Source: Zarea fungicola (Eukaryota; Ascomycota; Sordariomycetes; Hypocreales; Cordycipitaceae). From it: a DNA stretch of 64,000 nt. Made by a program: the position numbers and the translations under genes. Location of the stretch: assembly GCA_900169235.1 (NCBI GenBank), contig FWCC01000011.1, positions 62,001 through 126,000 of the forward strand, given 5' to 3'. The notes under the pieces are model-generated. The model did not search any database. It had not been told where the DNA came from and saw only the letters and a list, made by a program, of their open reading frames with translations. Positions 1 through 11,155 of the stretch are shown here, in pieces (positions within the stretch are counted from its first letter, which is position 1; every line of letters starts with the position of its first letter).

Positions 1-1853
1 TGACTTTCACAACTCCAGTCATGCCTACGATCAGAGTTCTGCTCGCTTTCGCACTAGGACTTCGCCATCCGCACCGAGTATTATGACGGAAAGCGCAGGC
101 TACAGAAGCACGACCGCACCTGATCCGTTCTGGAGGAGTAGATTGGATACAAGAGCTGGTCCTGGCATCCTGGGGCAACATGGTGTCTCGAGCACTACTG
201 GTCCTGCCGTGCCACCTTCTACCGGCCATGGTGGTCCTGTAGAGGCGGAGGAGTACTCTGATGATGGAGATGGTGGTGAGGGCGAATCGGACGGTATTCA
301 GCAAACAGCTGCAGAGAGATTGGCATCACGGAGAAAAATGAAGCGATTTAGGTTTGTTGTTGTATCCGATGCCATTGTGGGATCTCTTTGGACTGACGAG
401 CGACCAGACTTACACATTCGCAAACACGATTTCTCATGAGCGAGTTTGCCAAGCAACCGCATCCTGACGCTGCCCATCGAGATCGACTGTCGAGAGAGAT
501 TCCGGGTTTGAGCCCACGTCAGGTACAAGTTTGGTTTCAAAACAGGTTAGTGACGCATAAAGAGCGTGGGTGGCGCGACAATTAAGCATGCTCTCGCTAA
601 CATTTCCGTTCAGACGTGCAAAAATAAAGAGATTAAATGCAGATGATCGGGAAAGAGTAGTCCAGATGAGGGCGGTTCCTGAAAACTTTGACAATATACA
701 GGCGCTGCATTCACCGTACGGTGCTGTGCCGGCAGCATACGAAGGCGGATCGATGCAACAGGCATCCAGCCATGGCCATGCACACATGTATGGGGGCTCG
801 CAACATCCACGACCTTTGTTAGTTGATGTGCGGCGTACCGAAGGTGAAACCCCCATACAATCAACTGGCCTGACTCCCATCTTTGGTGGGATTGGTTTCG
901 GTCAAGGCCATGTTCATGGCATGTTGGATACAACCCCGATACTTTCGTCACCATCAGGCTTCGGATCCAACGACAGATACACATATGGGCCAAGACCGCC
1001 CACAACAGGCGTCAGCGAAGCGAAGGGGTCCGCTACCAGTAGCCCTGTTATTGAAAACGATCACCGCGCGCACCCAAGACCTTTGCGGCCAGCTGGGTTA
1101 TCCGACCCTCTTTCAAGAGGACGATCAGTTTCTCTACAATCCGGCATTGGTTCTTCCATGTACTGGCGCGGGAGCGGACTCGGTGATGTAGCTGAGGTGC
1201 AAGATATTGCATCGGAGCACGGTAGCGAGGGACACCAGCCATCTCTGCATGCCTCGACATCGGGAATGGGAATCAGCAACATGTTTTATGGAGGTGGGTG
1301 CTCTGGACGGTTAATTGGGAGAATTGCAATGTCGACAATGACTAACGAGAGTTGTAATTTAGGAGAAACTTCTACGCATCCGCCCAGTGCGGCTGGCGGC
1401 GACATGGCGGCTGCCCACCAAGACCAACTTCGCCGCAACCGGGCGACTTCGGCAACATTTCCGCTAGACAGTCGATCCCCGTATAACGAGATGAGCCAAC
1501 AGCCAATTCTATCCCCCATTCGGGCGGATGCCCCGCGGTCGGCGGCATCCAGCCACGTGGGATCGACGTACACCCCCGGCTACACATCGTCGCCGTCTTT
1601 CCCCGGCAGCATGAGCTTACCGAATGCCAGGCTGCTCGAATCGCGGGATCATATGCCTCAGTACGGATACAACTCGGGTGACTCGTCAGGCACGACAGCT
1701 CATACCTTTCCGATTGCCTCTCAGGCAGCGAATGACGAGGCAGATCCACGGTCATTTTTCCAGCAGACACCACCAGCGCCTTATGAGCGTCAAGGAGAGA
1801 CTCTGCCGTACAATGAGACTGCTGAAGCAGCTGATACGGTTAAACGAGAGTGA
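1..1853 (+). CDS. Homeobox (homeodomain) transcription factor, 5' end outside window
   Basis: A DNA-binding nuclear regulator. Reading is open from base 2, so the start lies upstream of the window. I infer exons <1-351, 408-545, 614-1293 and 1363-1853, with introns of 56, 68 and 69 bp. Spliced, the homeodomain begins near KRFRLTHSQTRFLMSEF and ends in the diagnostic recognition helix VQVWFQNRRAKIKRL; the second intron (546-613) cuts inside WFQNR/RAK, a common place in homeobox genes. Directly after it comes a stretch (RAVPENFDNIQALHSPYG) that I remember as conserved in Sordariomycete homeobox proteins. An acidic run (EEYSDDGDGGEGESD) precedes the homeodomain, and the rest is Ser/Pro/Gly-rich, low-complexity and probably disordered. 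Homeobox factors of relatives control conidiation, fruiting bodies or appressoria; which paralogue this is cannot be told, so no symbol is given. Stop TGA at 1851-1853. Confidence 0.88.
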
Positions 1854-3938
1854 AAAGAAAGGCGTTTTGTTTCCTTTTTTTTTTCTTACTTTGACAGAGG
1901 GTCATGAACTGTTCATTTATAACACTGGGCAGTCTTTCGTTTTAAATTTTTGTTCTTTTCTTTTCTTTTTTTTCTTTTTTTTTGTGTATTCATTCTCCTA
2001 CTCTGGTCGGGTTTTTTCTTTTCCGTTTCTTACAAATTTTTTTGTATATATTGTGACGCCATTTTATTTTTGTCCAGATCTGGGTGGCCCAGGAGTAGCA
2101 ACAGGCTTTGCTCGGCGAGAAGGAAGACATTTGAACTGGCCGTAGATATATATGTAGTGCATATGGTGAACAAATTTAAGCCTTGATATATTTTCGTCAT
2201 GATTTTATTATTTTCTGCGCAGGCGCGTGATTTTTATTGTGCTTGACAAGTAGCATATCTGAGAACCCAAAAAAGGACAGCAAGTCATTAGCTTTATTGA
2301 CCTTTTATGTAAGACGTTGACATGTATTGCCGAGATTTGAGAGTTGATTTCAGAATGTTTTGTGCCAAAATAGATTTGTCCTCAGTCAGCCAAGCGGTTA
2401 TTGTGCCAAACCGGGGTAGGACACAAAAACGACGGGACATGGCAGATAGGTTTACCAGATGTACTGTGTCATCATGAAAGAGATATAGGACAAGGGCAGT
2501 ATGTTACCATAGGAAAATTCAACATACCATCACTTGCGCCTTATCCTTACATGGAAGGGGTGGGTAGTGCAGTTTTCTACGTCTCATAGCTACGAGTTTG
2601 TCCAGACACATCAGAGCCAGCTTTACCCCAATTGACAGGTACCATCCTCCTAGCAAAGTATAATGGCATCGCAAAAGAAAAAGAGTAATAATGTCACTTG
2701 CATCAGGTCATCATCGCATCATGGCAGCCGCACGAGGGGCCCTCGTGATGATGGTTTTTGGCAAGGTTAAATCGGTCTCGACCGGGCCATCGCAAATCGC
2801 CAGCAGCAAAGAGAAAATATAGCCAAGCTGACAATGTGAAATTAATAACGGCAGTCTTGTTTTTTGTTTAGATGAAGAAGAAAGGAGAAAAATAAGAAAC
2901 CGGCCGTGCTAGCGGCCGAGATTTGAAAAGGTTGCCGGGGCGGGGCGCTTCGGATAGAGTCACGTGATTCTCTCACATTCGTTCGCCACGCCGCGAGGGT
3001 CACAGTGCAAGTTTACAGTGCGCAATGGAGAGGAAGTTGTGGGCCAGGGAAACGCTGGGGCATAATGGGGCACTAGAGGCACCATTCCAGCGACTGATTA
3101 AACGTAACATCAGCTGCAGAGGCATGAGGGGCACCGAGAGTGGACGCTAAAAGTCAAAGTCCCACTCTAGGTGAAGCACTGTATCTTACACACTGTACGC
3201 TATACAGTCCCTGTGTGGCAAGTGGTAATAGAGTCGTACTTGCTGTGTTTGTTGGACCACGCCTGCCTCCCCCCCCCCCGAACCGAACGGAGCTTCTGCC
3301 TGGTCTTTCAGGCCGCGGGTCTTCACCAGTGTTCCCTCGCCCATCTCCGCCTCCATCGCCCGGCACTGCCATATTATTGTCATCAACTACAACCCTTGGC
3401 TGTCGCCAGCATATCGCCCTTTTTACGACACCACGCCGCCTGCGAATCGAGACAGACACTTCAGAACCCGACTTGTACAATCGTTTTTTTGTTCGCCTCG
3501 CCGCCAACACCCGTCAACGAGACTATCCCCGTTTCCCGACACCGCGCATTCAAAACGCCTTTTTTACCGGGCGCCCTCTCACCTCCCCTTTGCCCTTTGA
3601 AAGACTTTGCTCACAATCGTTTTCAACCGGCACCCCTTTCGCGCGATCACTTGAGGCATCGCTGTCGAGACTATAGGGCATCTCCTTGACCTTGATATAT
3701 TTTTTTTTCCCACAAGAAACGGCTCCGACCCTTTGACGGAAACCCGGCAGTGCATGACGCTCGATAGCTGAAGAAAATCGGACAGGCTCTGCCTCATCCA
3801 GAACCAGTTGTTGCCAACCGGCGGACTTGGGGCGCGCCATCTTCTTCTACCTTGCAACTTCAACCAGTTCCGCTACGCTTTTTGAAGACGGTATAAGAAG
3901 ACGCCAAAAGAAAATTCTAAACAAACCAGCGCCGCGAG
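1854..3938. other. Intergenic, 2.1 kb
   Basis: Holds the 3' flank of the homeobox gene, very T-rich at 1870-2070, and the leader of the Mediator gene, which is pyrimidine-rich from about 3260. Open frames here have no ATG in a sensible place or are low-complexity. No gene, tRNA or transposon was recognised. Confidence 0.6.
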
Positions 3939-5173
3939 ATGTCGTTCCATCCTCAGACTCCACAGAGCCCCTCGCAAGCATCGCCAGCCACGCACATCGA
4001 CTCCTCCTCCTCGATGACCACCGCCTACACCGCCTCCACGGCCCCGACGACCCTTCCCACCCCAGCACACAGTGTCACAGGCAGCATCTCGCAGGCTGAT
4101 GCCACCATGTTTGATGATTCTCCCCACAAGCGGAAGCGGTCGCTCGGCGACATTGGCGACCGCGACTCCAAGAAGGTCCAGTATGACTTCCGACTCGGCA
4201 TTGAGGACCTGCATCTCGATGTCGGCCAAAAGTATCTGCTATGCCAAACACGTAAGGAAACCCTTCCGCTACTGTACATGTATCCCTCCCGGTCCCTCTC
4301 TTGTCGGTGAGAAGAGATTGCTACTGCGCGTGGAAATTTTTTACAGTGAAGAGTTTTCTTGTGTTAACAAATATCATGCTTCTTTGCTACAGCTCACAAC
4401 CAGTACCTCCCGCGAACGTCGGAAGACTTGTATGAGATGTTTAACCTAGCAGGCCTCGCGGCGGAAGTGGCACGAGAAAAGCCCAACGGTGAAAAGAACG
4501 CCCTCCGCAAGACTTACAAGGGACACATCAAGCGTCTGGGCGTAGCCGGCCACTTTGACGTGCAGAAGAAGAAGGAAGACGCGCCTTCGGATTTCCTCGC
4601 CATGCTGCAGGTTCCAGACCTGGAGTGGAGCGTACACCAAGTCAAGGGCAGGGAGATTGGCGACGGCCTGTCCGAGTCAACGCTGAGCAGCCTGGGTCGT
4701 GCCATGACCATGTCCAAGGGCCCCATTGCTCGGTCCGTCTGGGATACATCGGTTCTTGGAGAGCTGGCGCCGTCAAACGGGGACGTGAGCAGGCCTGCCG
4801 CACCGAGCAAAGGAACGGGACCGAACACGCCTGCGGCCACTACACCGGCTGCCATGGACCGAACAAAGGCGAACCTGGCGCCAGGCTCAAATCCTCACCG
4901 TCCTCAGCGAAACATCAAGAAGAGGACGTATGGTGACAGCAGCTACGAGGGCTATGGCGAAGGGTTCCCTGATGACGATGGCGGTGCTGATACTGGGTAC
5001 TCTACTGGTGAAGGCGAGGGGGCACAGAAGCGTCGAAAGAAGGTAGGCTTTCTGATGGACTGTGAACTGGGCAAAATTATGGCATCTAACATGTACTACA
5101 GAGTCCCGGAGCCACGCCACCCTATCCTCCCGTACGCCAGCACAGCTACGGTCCTGGCATGGTAGGAGCGTAA
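3939..5173 (+). CDS. MED19: Mediator complex subunit 19 (Rox3)
   Basis: Subunit of the Mediator head module, which bridges activators and RNA polymerase II in the nucleus. Exons 3939-4251, 4393-5042 and 5102-5173 (introns 141 and 59 bp) give 344 residues. The Rox3/Med19 core starts near residue 70 with [20 protein letters not shown] and continues through [19 protein letters not shown] and, after the first intron, [20 protein letters not shown] and [20 protein letters not shown], the blocks I recognise from fungal orthologues. The N-terminus is Ser/Thr/Pro-rich. The C-terminal third is low-complexity and then basic (QKRRKK), and the last exon adds [20 protein letters not shown] before the stop. 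The second intron is needed: reading through it loses this conserved end. The start ATG at 3939 is the first in frame. Confidence 0.93.
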
Positions 5174-6431
5174 AAAGGCAGGTTTATGCCTCCGTCATGC
5201 ATGCACCAAAGTCCACTGGGGCTTCTTCACGACTATCCCTTCTTGATTCACGACGAATTATATATTATACGTTTCTATTTGACGCACCAAAAAAAATAGC
5301 GGAGGAGGCTGGGAAACAAGCGCGAAATTCCCAGTCTCACACTGGTCATTTTGTACAAGGACTATATCATGACACATGAAGGGAGTTTATGACCTGCGTA
5401 TACTGCTTTCGGATTATTATACTCCAGAATGGTTGTGTTGCTGACACCTTTGCACGGTTCTTTTTCTTTAACTGCACTCGGAACCCGCAGGGCTTTTCCA
5501 TGTTCCTATATCTTACTTTTTTATTCTTCTTTTCAGCATGGCGTTTGGGGAAAAGATTTTGTTGTTTCTTCTTTTTTTTATTATTCGGCTTCATTATTGG
5601 TACACGCAAACTTAGAGGGACTGGCTCTTGGTTCTCTTGGGGAAGGTTCATATTCGCTTTCTGCTTCATTGCAGAGAAGAGGTTATTTTTGGGCTCTAGT
5701 GTTGCACTAAAACATCAATCAAGCAACTCTATTTTTGTCAACACTAGGGAAGGGGCGTTGGGTCATGCATCAGGGGGAGGGGGCATTTATTTTGACGTTG
5801 GACTTGTTTTTTTCCCTTTCGATCTGGGGGCTTTTGCTCGTTTGGTTCTATTTTTGGTCACTGCGCGCGTGGCACTGAGGTACGATGATGGCTGCACAAA
5901 AAGGGACACCCAAGTGAAGAATGGGGAGAGGGCAAGCAAAGTTACCATACGAGTTGAGATTGAAAACCAAACCACGTCAACAACGGGGGGTTCGAAAACA
6001 AACAAAAAACTGGAGGGGGATCGGCTTGAAACTTTTGATACTGTTGAGTTTTCGGGAGGTTGTACGCGCACACACAAACAAACACAGACACGCACCGCAA
6101 GTTGTTTTTCTTGCCTTTTTTGGTTCAATTTTGGCTTTTGTTTTTTTTTTGTTTTTTTTTTGGACTCTTTCTTTTCTTTTCCTGTCTTTAGATACCAGTA
6201 CTGTTCATTATTTTTCATCATCTTTTGACTTGTTGTCATTTTGACAACAAAGTACAACATCAGCAAGAAAAAGATGACAAAAAAAAGAGAAACCATTTCA
6301 AAAAGAAATCAAGTGTGCATACCCTGTCAAATGTTCTTAATGTGACTATCGTCCTGTTGTATACAGTACATATAGGCCAAGTTTACTCTCTTCTCTGCAC
6401 AGTTGCTATAATTACATTCATCGCAATTCAT
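5174..6431. other. Intergenic, 1.3 kb
   Basis: Region between two converging units. It is strongly T-rich, with poly-T and TTTTC-like runs at 5560-5590 and 6110-6180. The long open frames on the plus strand are Phe-rich translations of these tracts. No gene seen. Confidence 0.6.
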
Positions 6432-7611
6432 TCACACTAGGCAGTTCCATTTGTCTGCCACAGTTCGTCCGTCATATAACACAAAAGTCGAATCATCAGA
6501 ACCGACCACCTCATCATCACTAGTATATGTGCCGGACAGGGCATAGGTGACAGTCTCGGCCTCAGAAGATGGGTCTTGATCCTCATCCATGCAACAATCT
6601 GTAATAAGATCGTATAGGATCTCCTTGAATTCGAAATTGCCACTGCCTAGAAGTCCAATCATGGTATCTTGCAAAAGGACTGGGCTGTACTGACATGGAG
6701 TCATGCCTTCTCCTCGCGGCACCCACTGGCCGGCTCTGTCCTGTGCCCAGGCGCCGCAGAGTGGGAATGGAAGGTGGCACCGATAACACCCACTAGATGG
6801 AAGTATTCCATGCATATACACCGCCTTTCCAAAGCCGCCGTTGAGTGCTTTCTTACCTCCCCTTGTGCAATCCTGTAGATGGTGTTGAATTTGCTTTCCT
6901 TTGAGATTTCGCCCCGCGCAGAAGCCACACCTAGTAGCCCACCACGCAATGGCTGCGGCCCAGTCTTCTGATTCTTTCCAGTCCTTCATGAGCAGTGAGC
7001 GATCCTCGATTCTCTTTGGGAGCTGCTTGGTTCGTCCGGCTAGATTGCCCAGGGAATCCCAGCAAGGCATGGACGCCTCGAGCTGTCGTCTGTTGGCTGA
7101 AAAACGAGATGACCAGTGTTTCAAACACAAGAAGTAGGTTAGGAAGCCAGTAACCCTCATCACGCGAATCCATCTTGAATGGCATTCTTCTCTCAAGCCA
7201 AGAGCGGGTGCCTTGCTCCGTGGATAGACCCTCATCAGTTTGGTAGCCGGCCAGTTCCGCCGCTACGTGGCCCAGCCTATGGTCGTGCTGGCTGCTGAGA
7301 ACCGCAATCACCTGCTGGATAACAGGCCGTCTGTTGCAGACGCCTTCCTCGGTAGCCACGTACCGGCAGGGATGAAAGAGCCAGCAGAAACTGCAAAAGC
7401 CCCGGCCGCCAGGATGCGACTCCCTCGGAATCTCGAGCGTATCGAGGAATAGAAGAGTCCGGTTCACCACGGCACGCTGCTCGGTCCTGTGGCAAGACGA
7501 CAGTGTATGGTCTGGTGCAATGGCGCCTGTGGCCGTGAAGCATAGTATGCAGCCGATGCTCTCCCACCTACTAGCAGGACCATCTGAAAGCTTGTCGTGG
7601 AAGAATATTCG
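6432..7611 (-). pseudogene. Broken fragment resembling the Cys-rich tail of fungal RecQ-like helicases
   Basis: Two minus-strand frames together encode a cysteine-patterned protein without any helicase core. Frame one is coding-like from 7611 (after a TAG that could instead be a splice acceptor) to about 7090: it carries DKLSDGPASRWESIG, CILC, a His, a single Cys, CSFC, HPC, then WLERRMPF and LPNLLLVFETLVISFF. Frame two continues from about 7090 to 6432 with WWATRCGFC, HHLQDC, GCYRCHLPFPLCGAW and TPCQYSPVLL. From memory, both halves match the zinc-type C-terminal region found behind RecQ-like and telomere-linked helicases of Sordariomycetes. The frame change near 7090 is most simply a frameshift. 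A 58-bp intron with a poor GTTACT donor also closes the frame but would delete the LLLVFETLV block. Sequence upstream of 7620 is AT-rich and not coding. Likely a decayed relic of a subtelomeric or mobile helicase gene. Confidence 0.5.
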
Positions 7612-7621
7612 CTAGCAAATT

Positions 7622-7921
7622 ATTCGTAACAGAACCGTATAAATCACTATAAAAATGCGGTTGGTACGAATATCAAATTATATTCCATTTCTTTTTCTAT
7701 CCAGAGTGGGAAACTGTGCTTGTGTGTGTATCCGTATGTAAATTAAAACAAGAAAAGAAAAGAAGAAAAGACGCTGAATCAAGAACAAAAACAAGTCATA
7801 ACCACATGTCATTATACATAAAAAACACTTGCCCTCCCAACCAATCTTCTATTGATCATCTTTTGCGTGGTCCCTGGTCCTCATCTAGTAGATAATATCC
7901 CCCACCATCTGTACTGTGTTT
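7622..7921. other. Short AT-rich spacer
   Basis: AT-rich sequence between the helicase-tail relic and the end of the Zn2Cys6 gene. It probably contains the 3' untranslated region of the latter. Nothing else seen. Confidence 0.5.
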
Positions 7922-10900
7922 TTAACGTGGCAAATCTCCAAAGTTGCCATTCTCAACAGACGGATACGCGCCGCCGCTCATCTCGGCCCAGTTCCAGTCC
8001 AGCGTCATGGGCAACGCAAACAGATCCTGCGGTAGAAGGGGTTGGTGGAATGGCGGGTCCATTTGCATTGCCGAAGGGTCCCCTGGGAAGCCAGTCATGC
8101 CACCGGGAAACAAGTCATAATCATCGTTCTGAGCAAGCTGCTGCTGCTGCTGCTGAAACTCATGCATTTGCTGTTCGTAATCCTGCTGCTGAAATTCCTG
8201 GTATTCCTGCTTCACTTGGCTGGTACGAGACGCGGCAGAGGGTGACTTTTGATCGGCAGCCGGCGACGTGGCCGCCACGGGACCCCATGATGAGGATCGC
8301 TGAGTGCGAACGGGCGGAGATAGTTCCTCGATTGTGGTGGGGATGGGGACCTCGCTGGTGTCCTGGTTCTTGCCATTGGCCTTGACCGATTTGCCGTCCG
8401 TCTTGCGCTTTCGTCGAAAGGACTGGTCCCTTTCGGCCTTTTCCACAACGAGCTTGGCAATGCGCACAAACTCGGAACATACGCCGAGCATGCGATGGAC
8501 GCCACCTTGCTCCGCTTCCTGGCCAAGCATGGACAGGAAGGTGACGACGAGGCCCATGAGTCGAGTATCGGATTTGGCGCGCATATCGAGTGGATTCTGC
8601 AAGATATTGCCGAAAAGTGTAACGAGAGAAGAAACGGGGAAATAGAGAATCAGCCTAAAGCTTGATTAGTTGCGACTCCCAGTAAAAAATTTGAGTCGGG
8701 GGGTTTTTTTTTCCGGTTCTACTCACCAGACACATGCAAAGTCGCCCTGGGGGATATATTTCAGGAGAGAAATAGACGCTCTTGCGGCAGCCGTTGAGAG
8801 CGCAGCAGAGGAGAATACGCGCGGATTGAGTGGCTTGGCGTTGAGGCCCTGGATGGCGTAATTTGCTAGTCGACTCGTCCAGTAACCGTGGTGCACCGAC
8901 ATGCGGTGGATGGTGGTGAGACAGTTGTAGTAGGCGAAATGCAGCATGACGACATGCAGAATGAGTGGCGTGTGGGAGGCCTTGATTTCATGCTCGGGGC
9001 GGAACTCAATGGGGATGCGATCCTTCCAGTCCTCCAGCGTCTGATCGAGTTCGCCAATGGTGTTGAGAAGCTCGCCGTCGGACTGCTTGGTTGCCTTTGT
9101 TGAATATAGTCGCTTATAAACCTGGCTTTCAATAGTGGAAAATTCGCACATGACACGGAAGAGATTCATCTTGCCCTTTCCGTCGGCCAGAGGAATATTA
9201 CCAATATTGTCCTCGGGATCGGCGTCGGGCAAATCAACATTCATGTCGTCGTCGTCCTGTGCAGGGGGTCGACCGGATCGAAGGCACAGATCCTTGTCAA
9301 GCATGTAGGCAATCCAAAAGACTCGTTTTCGTTGTTCTATTTCGATTGGGTTGAGGTTGAAGCCGGATCCACGCCTGTGTAGGCCGATGCTGTGAGACAG
9401 GCGGATGGCGGCGGCGATGAGTAAGAAGGACGGCTGCGGGTTTGGTGTGCCCTGCATGAAAAGAGCCATGCCAAGTAGGGCTTGTACGCTGAGAAGGTCA
9501 GTGTTGCGCATGGTCAGCTCGGCAAAGACACCCATGGCATTCTTGAGATAGGCCCATGCCTTGTCGTCCTCCTCCTGCGGCACAAGGTTGCTCATGACAC
9601 GTAGACGGTGAGCAATTGCCAGGGCGCAGTTGAGACTAGCCCACCATCCAGATCCTTGGTAAGGGTTGGACGAGTATTGGCGCTCGACGAGATGCATAAA
9701 TGTTGGCTGATGGAAGAGTGGGAACATGCAGTTGAAGTTTTCGAAATAATCTGTAAGGAGGGATAGTGCTTCGTGCTTGGGGGGTAGAGGTCTGAAAACT
9801 GGGCGTTGAAACAGGTCGCCAAAGACTTCGGGCTTCCAGTTGGTCCATTTGTGGTCATCTTCGGACACCTCAGAAATCATTGCTTGGAAAGAATCGTCGC
9901 CGGTTCTCGTATTCACCCACTGAATTCCTTTGGGGGAAAAGATGGAAAATCCAGAAGAGGATCCTGCGTCGAGGTTAGCTCAGCATGCACGGTGTAGGGT
10001 GGCGAGTGAGTGGTAACAGACCAATGTAACGAGTCTCGCCACTTTGGTTGGTGACAAGAGAGCACATCATTTCGGAAAGCGCCTCAACCTCTTGGTGCTC
10101 TTCATCGTCGCTGTCTTTGCCTTGAATATCATCGGCGGATAAAAAGGACTTGCGCTTTTCCGACGGCTCCTTGGGGTCTTTGCCGGGGGAAGCTAATGAG
10201 CTTTGGGGCGTAAGGCCGTCAGCCTGTGAAGGGGTGATGGGTGTGCTGTTGGAGCCGGCGGCTATGGATTCCTGGCGCGTCTTTTCCAGCAGTTTCTTCT
10301 CCAAGGATGCGAGGTCGCTTGGGTCGTCGTCATTTATGATGCCTGTTGCGACCACGTCAGTTGGTTTCTATGCACTGTTGCAGCGGATGCTGCAGATGCC
10401 AGTGCAGGACAGCTACTGGAGGGACTCACCTGATAGGCGAAGCAATTGCTCCATGCGGCTGAGTCGGTTCTCGAGGCCCTCAATATACTTGGCACTGGAA
10501 ATAAAGGCAAGACTAGTTAGTCTCTGGACATGGAGTTGATGGCCAGGATTGGCTGCAAATGATCAGGGGAAGGTTTTAGACGTACCCTTTGGGCGGTGTG
10601 CGCTTCTTCTCGACCTGGGTGAAGCCGCAGTCTGTCTTGTAAGTGGTGCAGTTGGTACACGCAGGCAGCTTGCCATCGCACTTGATTTTCTTCTTTCTGC
10701 ACATATCGCAGGCCTAATTTTTATAGAAATTAGTTTATTTTCCTTTCTTTCGTGTTCTTTTTTCATGTGTACCGGCACGGCAGGGGGGGTGTTAGGTTCG
10801 AGGTTCCTTTGGCGGGCTGTGCGCCGAGACGGATAGGCCGGGAGGGTGCCTTGCACAACGGTAGGCAAACAACATCGCATCGCCTTGCATGTGCGCGAGG

Positions 10901-11155
10901 GTATACCGTTGGAGGTACTCCGTACAAGCCTGATGTAGGGAAAGGGACAAGAAGACTCACCCTAGCAATGCGCCGCCTCTTTGCGTCGTTTGTATCTTCC
11001 ATGAGAAGCTGCGCGTCGGAAAACATGTGAGCCGTCATGTCGGGAATATGCGTCATGTTGGGCATGCCATCCGGGCCGTAGGAACCAAAGATTTGAGGCG
11101 GCTGGTTCATGAGCGACGGCCCTGCACCGGGCATCTGAAAGTTGATGTGATCCAT
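7922..11155 (-). CDS. Zn2Cys6 fungal-specific transcription factor
   Basis: Nuclear regulator of 892 residues, in six exons read downwards: 11155-10961, 10713-10586, 10494-10430, 10342-10022, 9963-8727 and 8654-7922. Exon 2 begins the binuclear zinc cluster, with cysteines at residues 67, 70, 77, 84, 87 and 94 (spacing 2-6-6-2-6), preceded by KRRRIAR and followed by the basic linker [10 protein letters not shown] and a short coiled coil ([18 protein letters not shown]) suited to dimerisation. Exon 5 opens with [15 protein letters not shown] and holds the fungal_trans domain (PF04082) from about residue 305 to 560, including [20 protein letters not shown] and a [20 protein letters not shown] block. 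A Gln-rich stretch lies near residues 800-825. The target pathway is not evident; relatives are often auto-labelled XlnR-like, but the zinc cluster is not that of XlnR, so I give no symbol. The neighbours do not form a metabolic cluster. Confidence 0.92.

Noticed and set aside
3140..3676. 178-codon plus-strand frame upstream of MED19
   Set aside because: It begins with GTG rather than ATG, is Pro/Ser-rich translation of a pyrimidine-rich leader, and has no domain. Treated as part of the MED19 promoter/leader.
5389..6228. 279-codon plus-strand frame
   Set aside because: Phe-rich product of T tracts behind MED19, with no start or family support.
7037..7094. Intron joining the two frames of the RecQ-tail fragment
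   Set aside because: It closes the frame but uses a weak GTTACT donor and removes a block (LLLVFETLVISFF) that looks conserved; a frameshift fits better.
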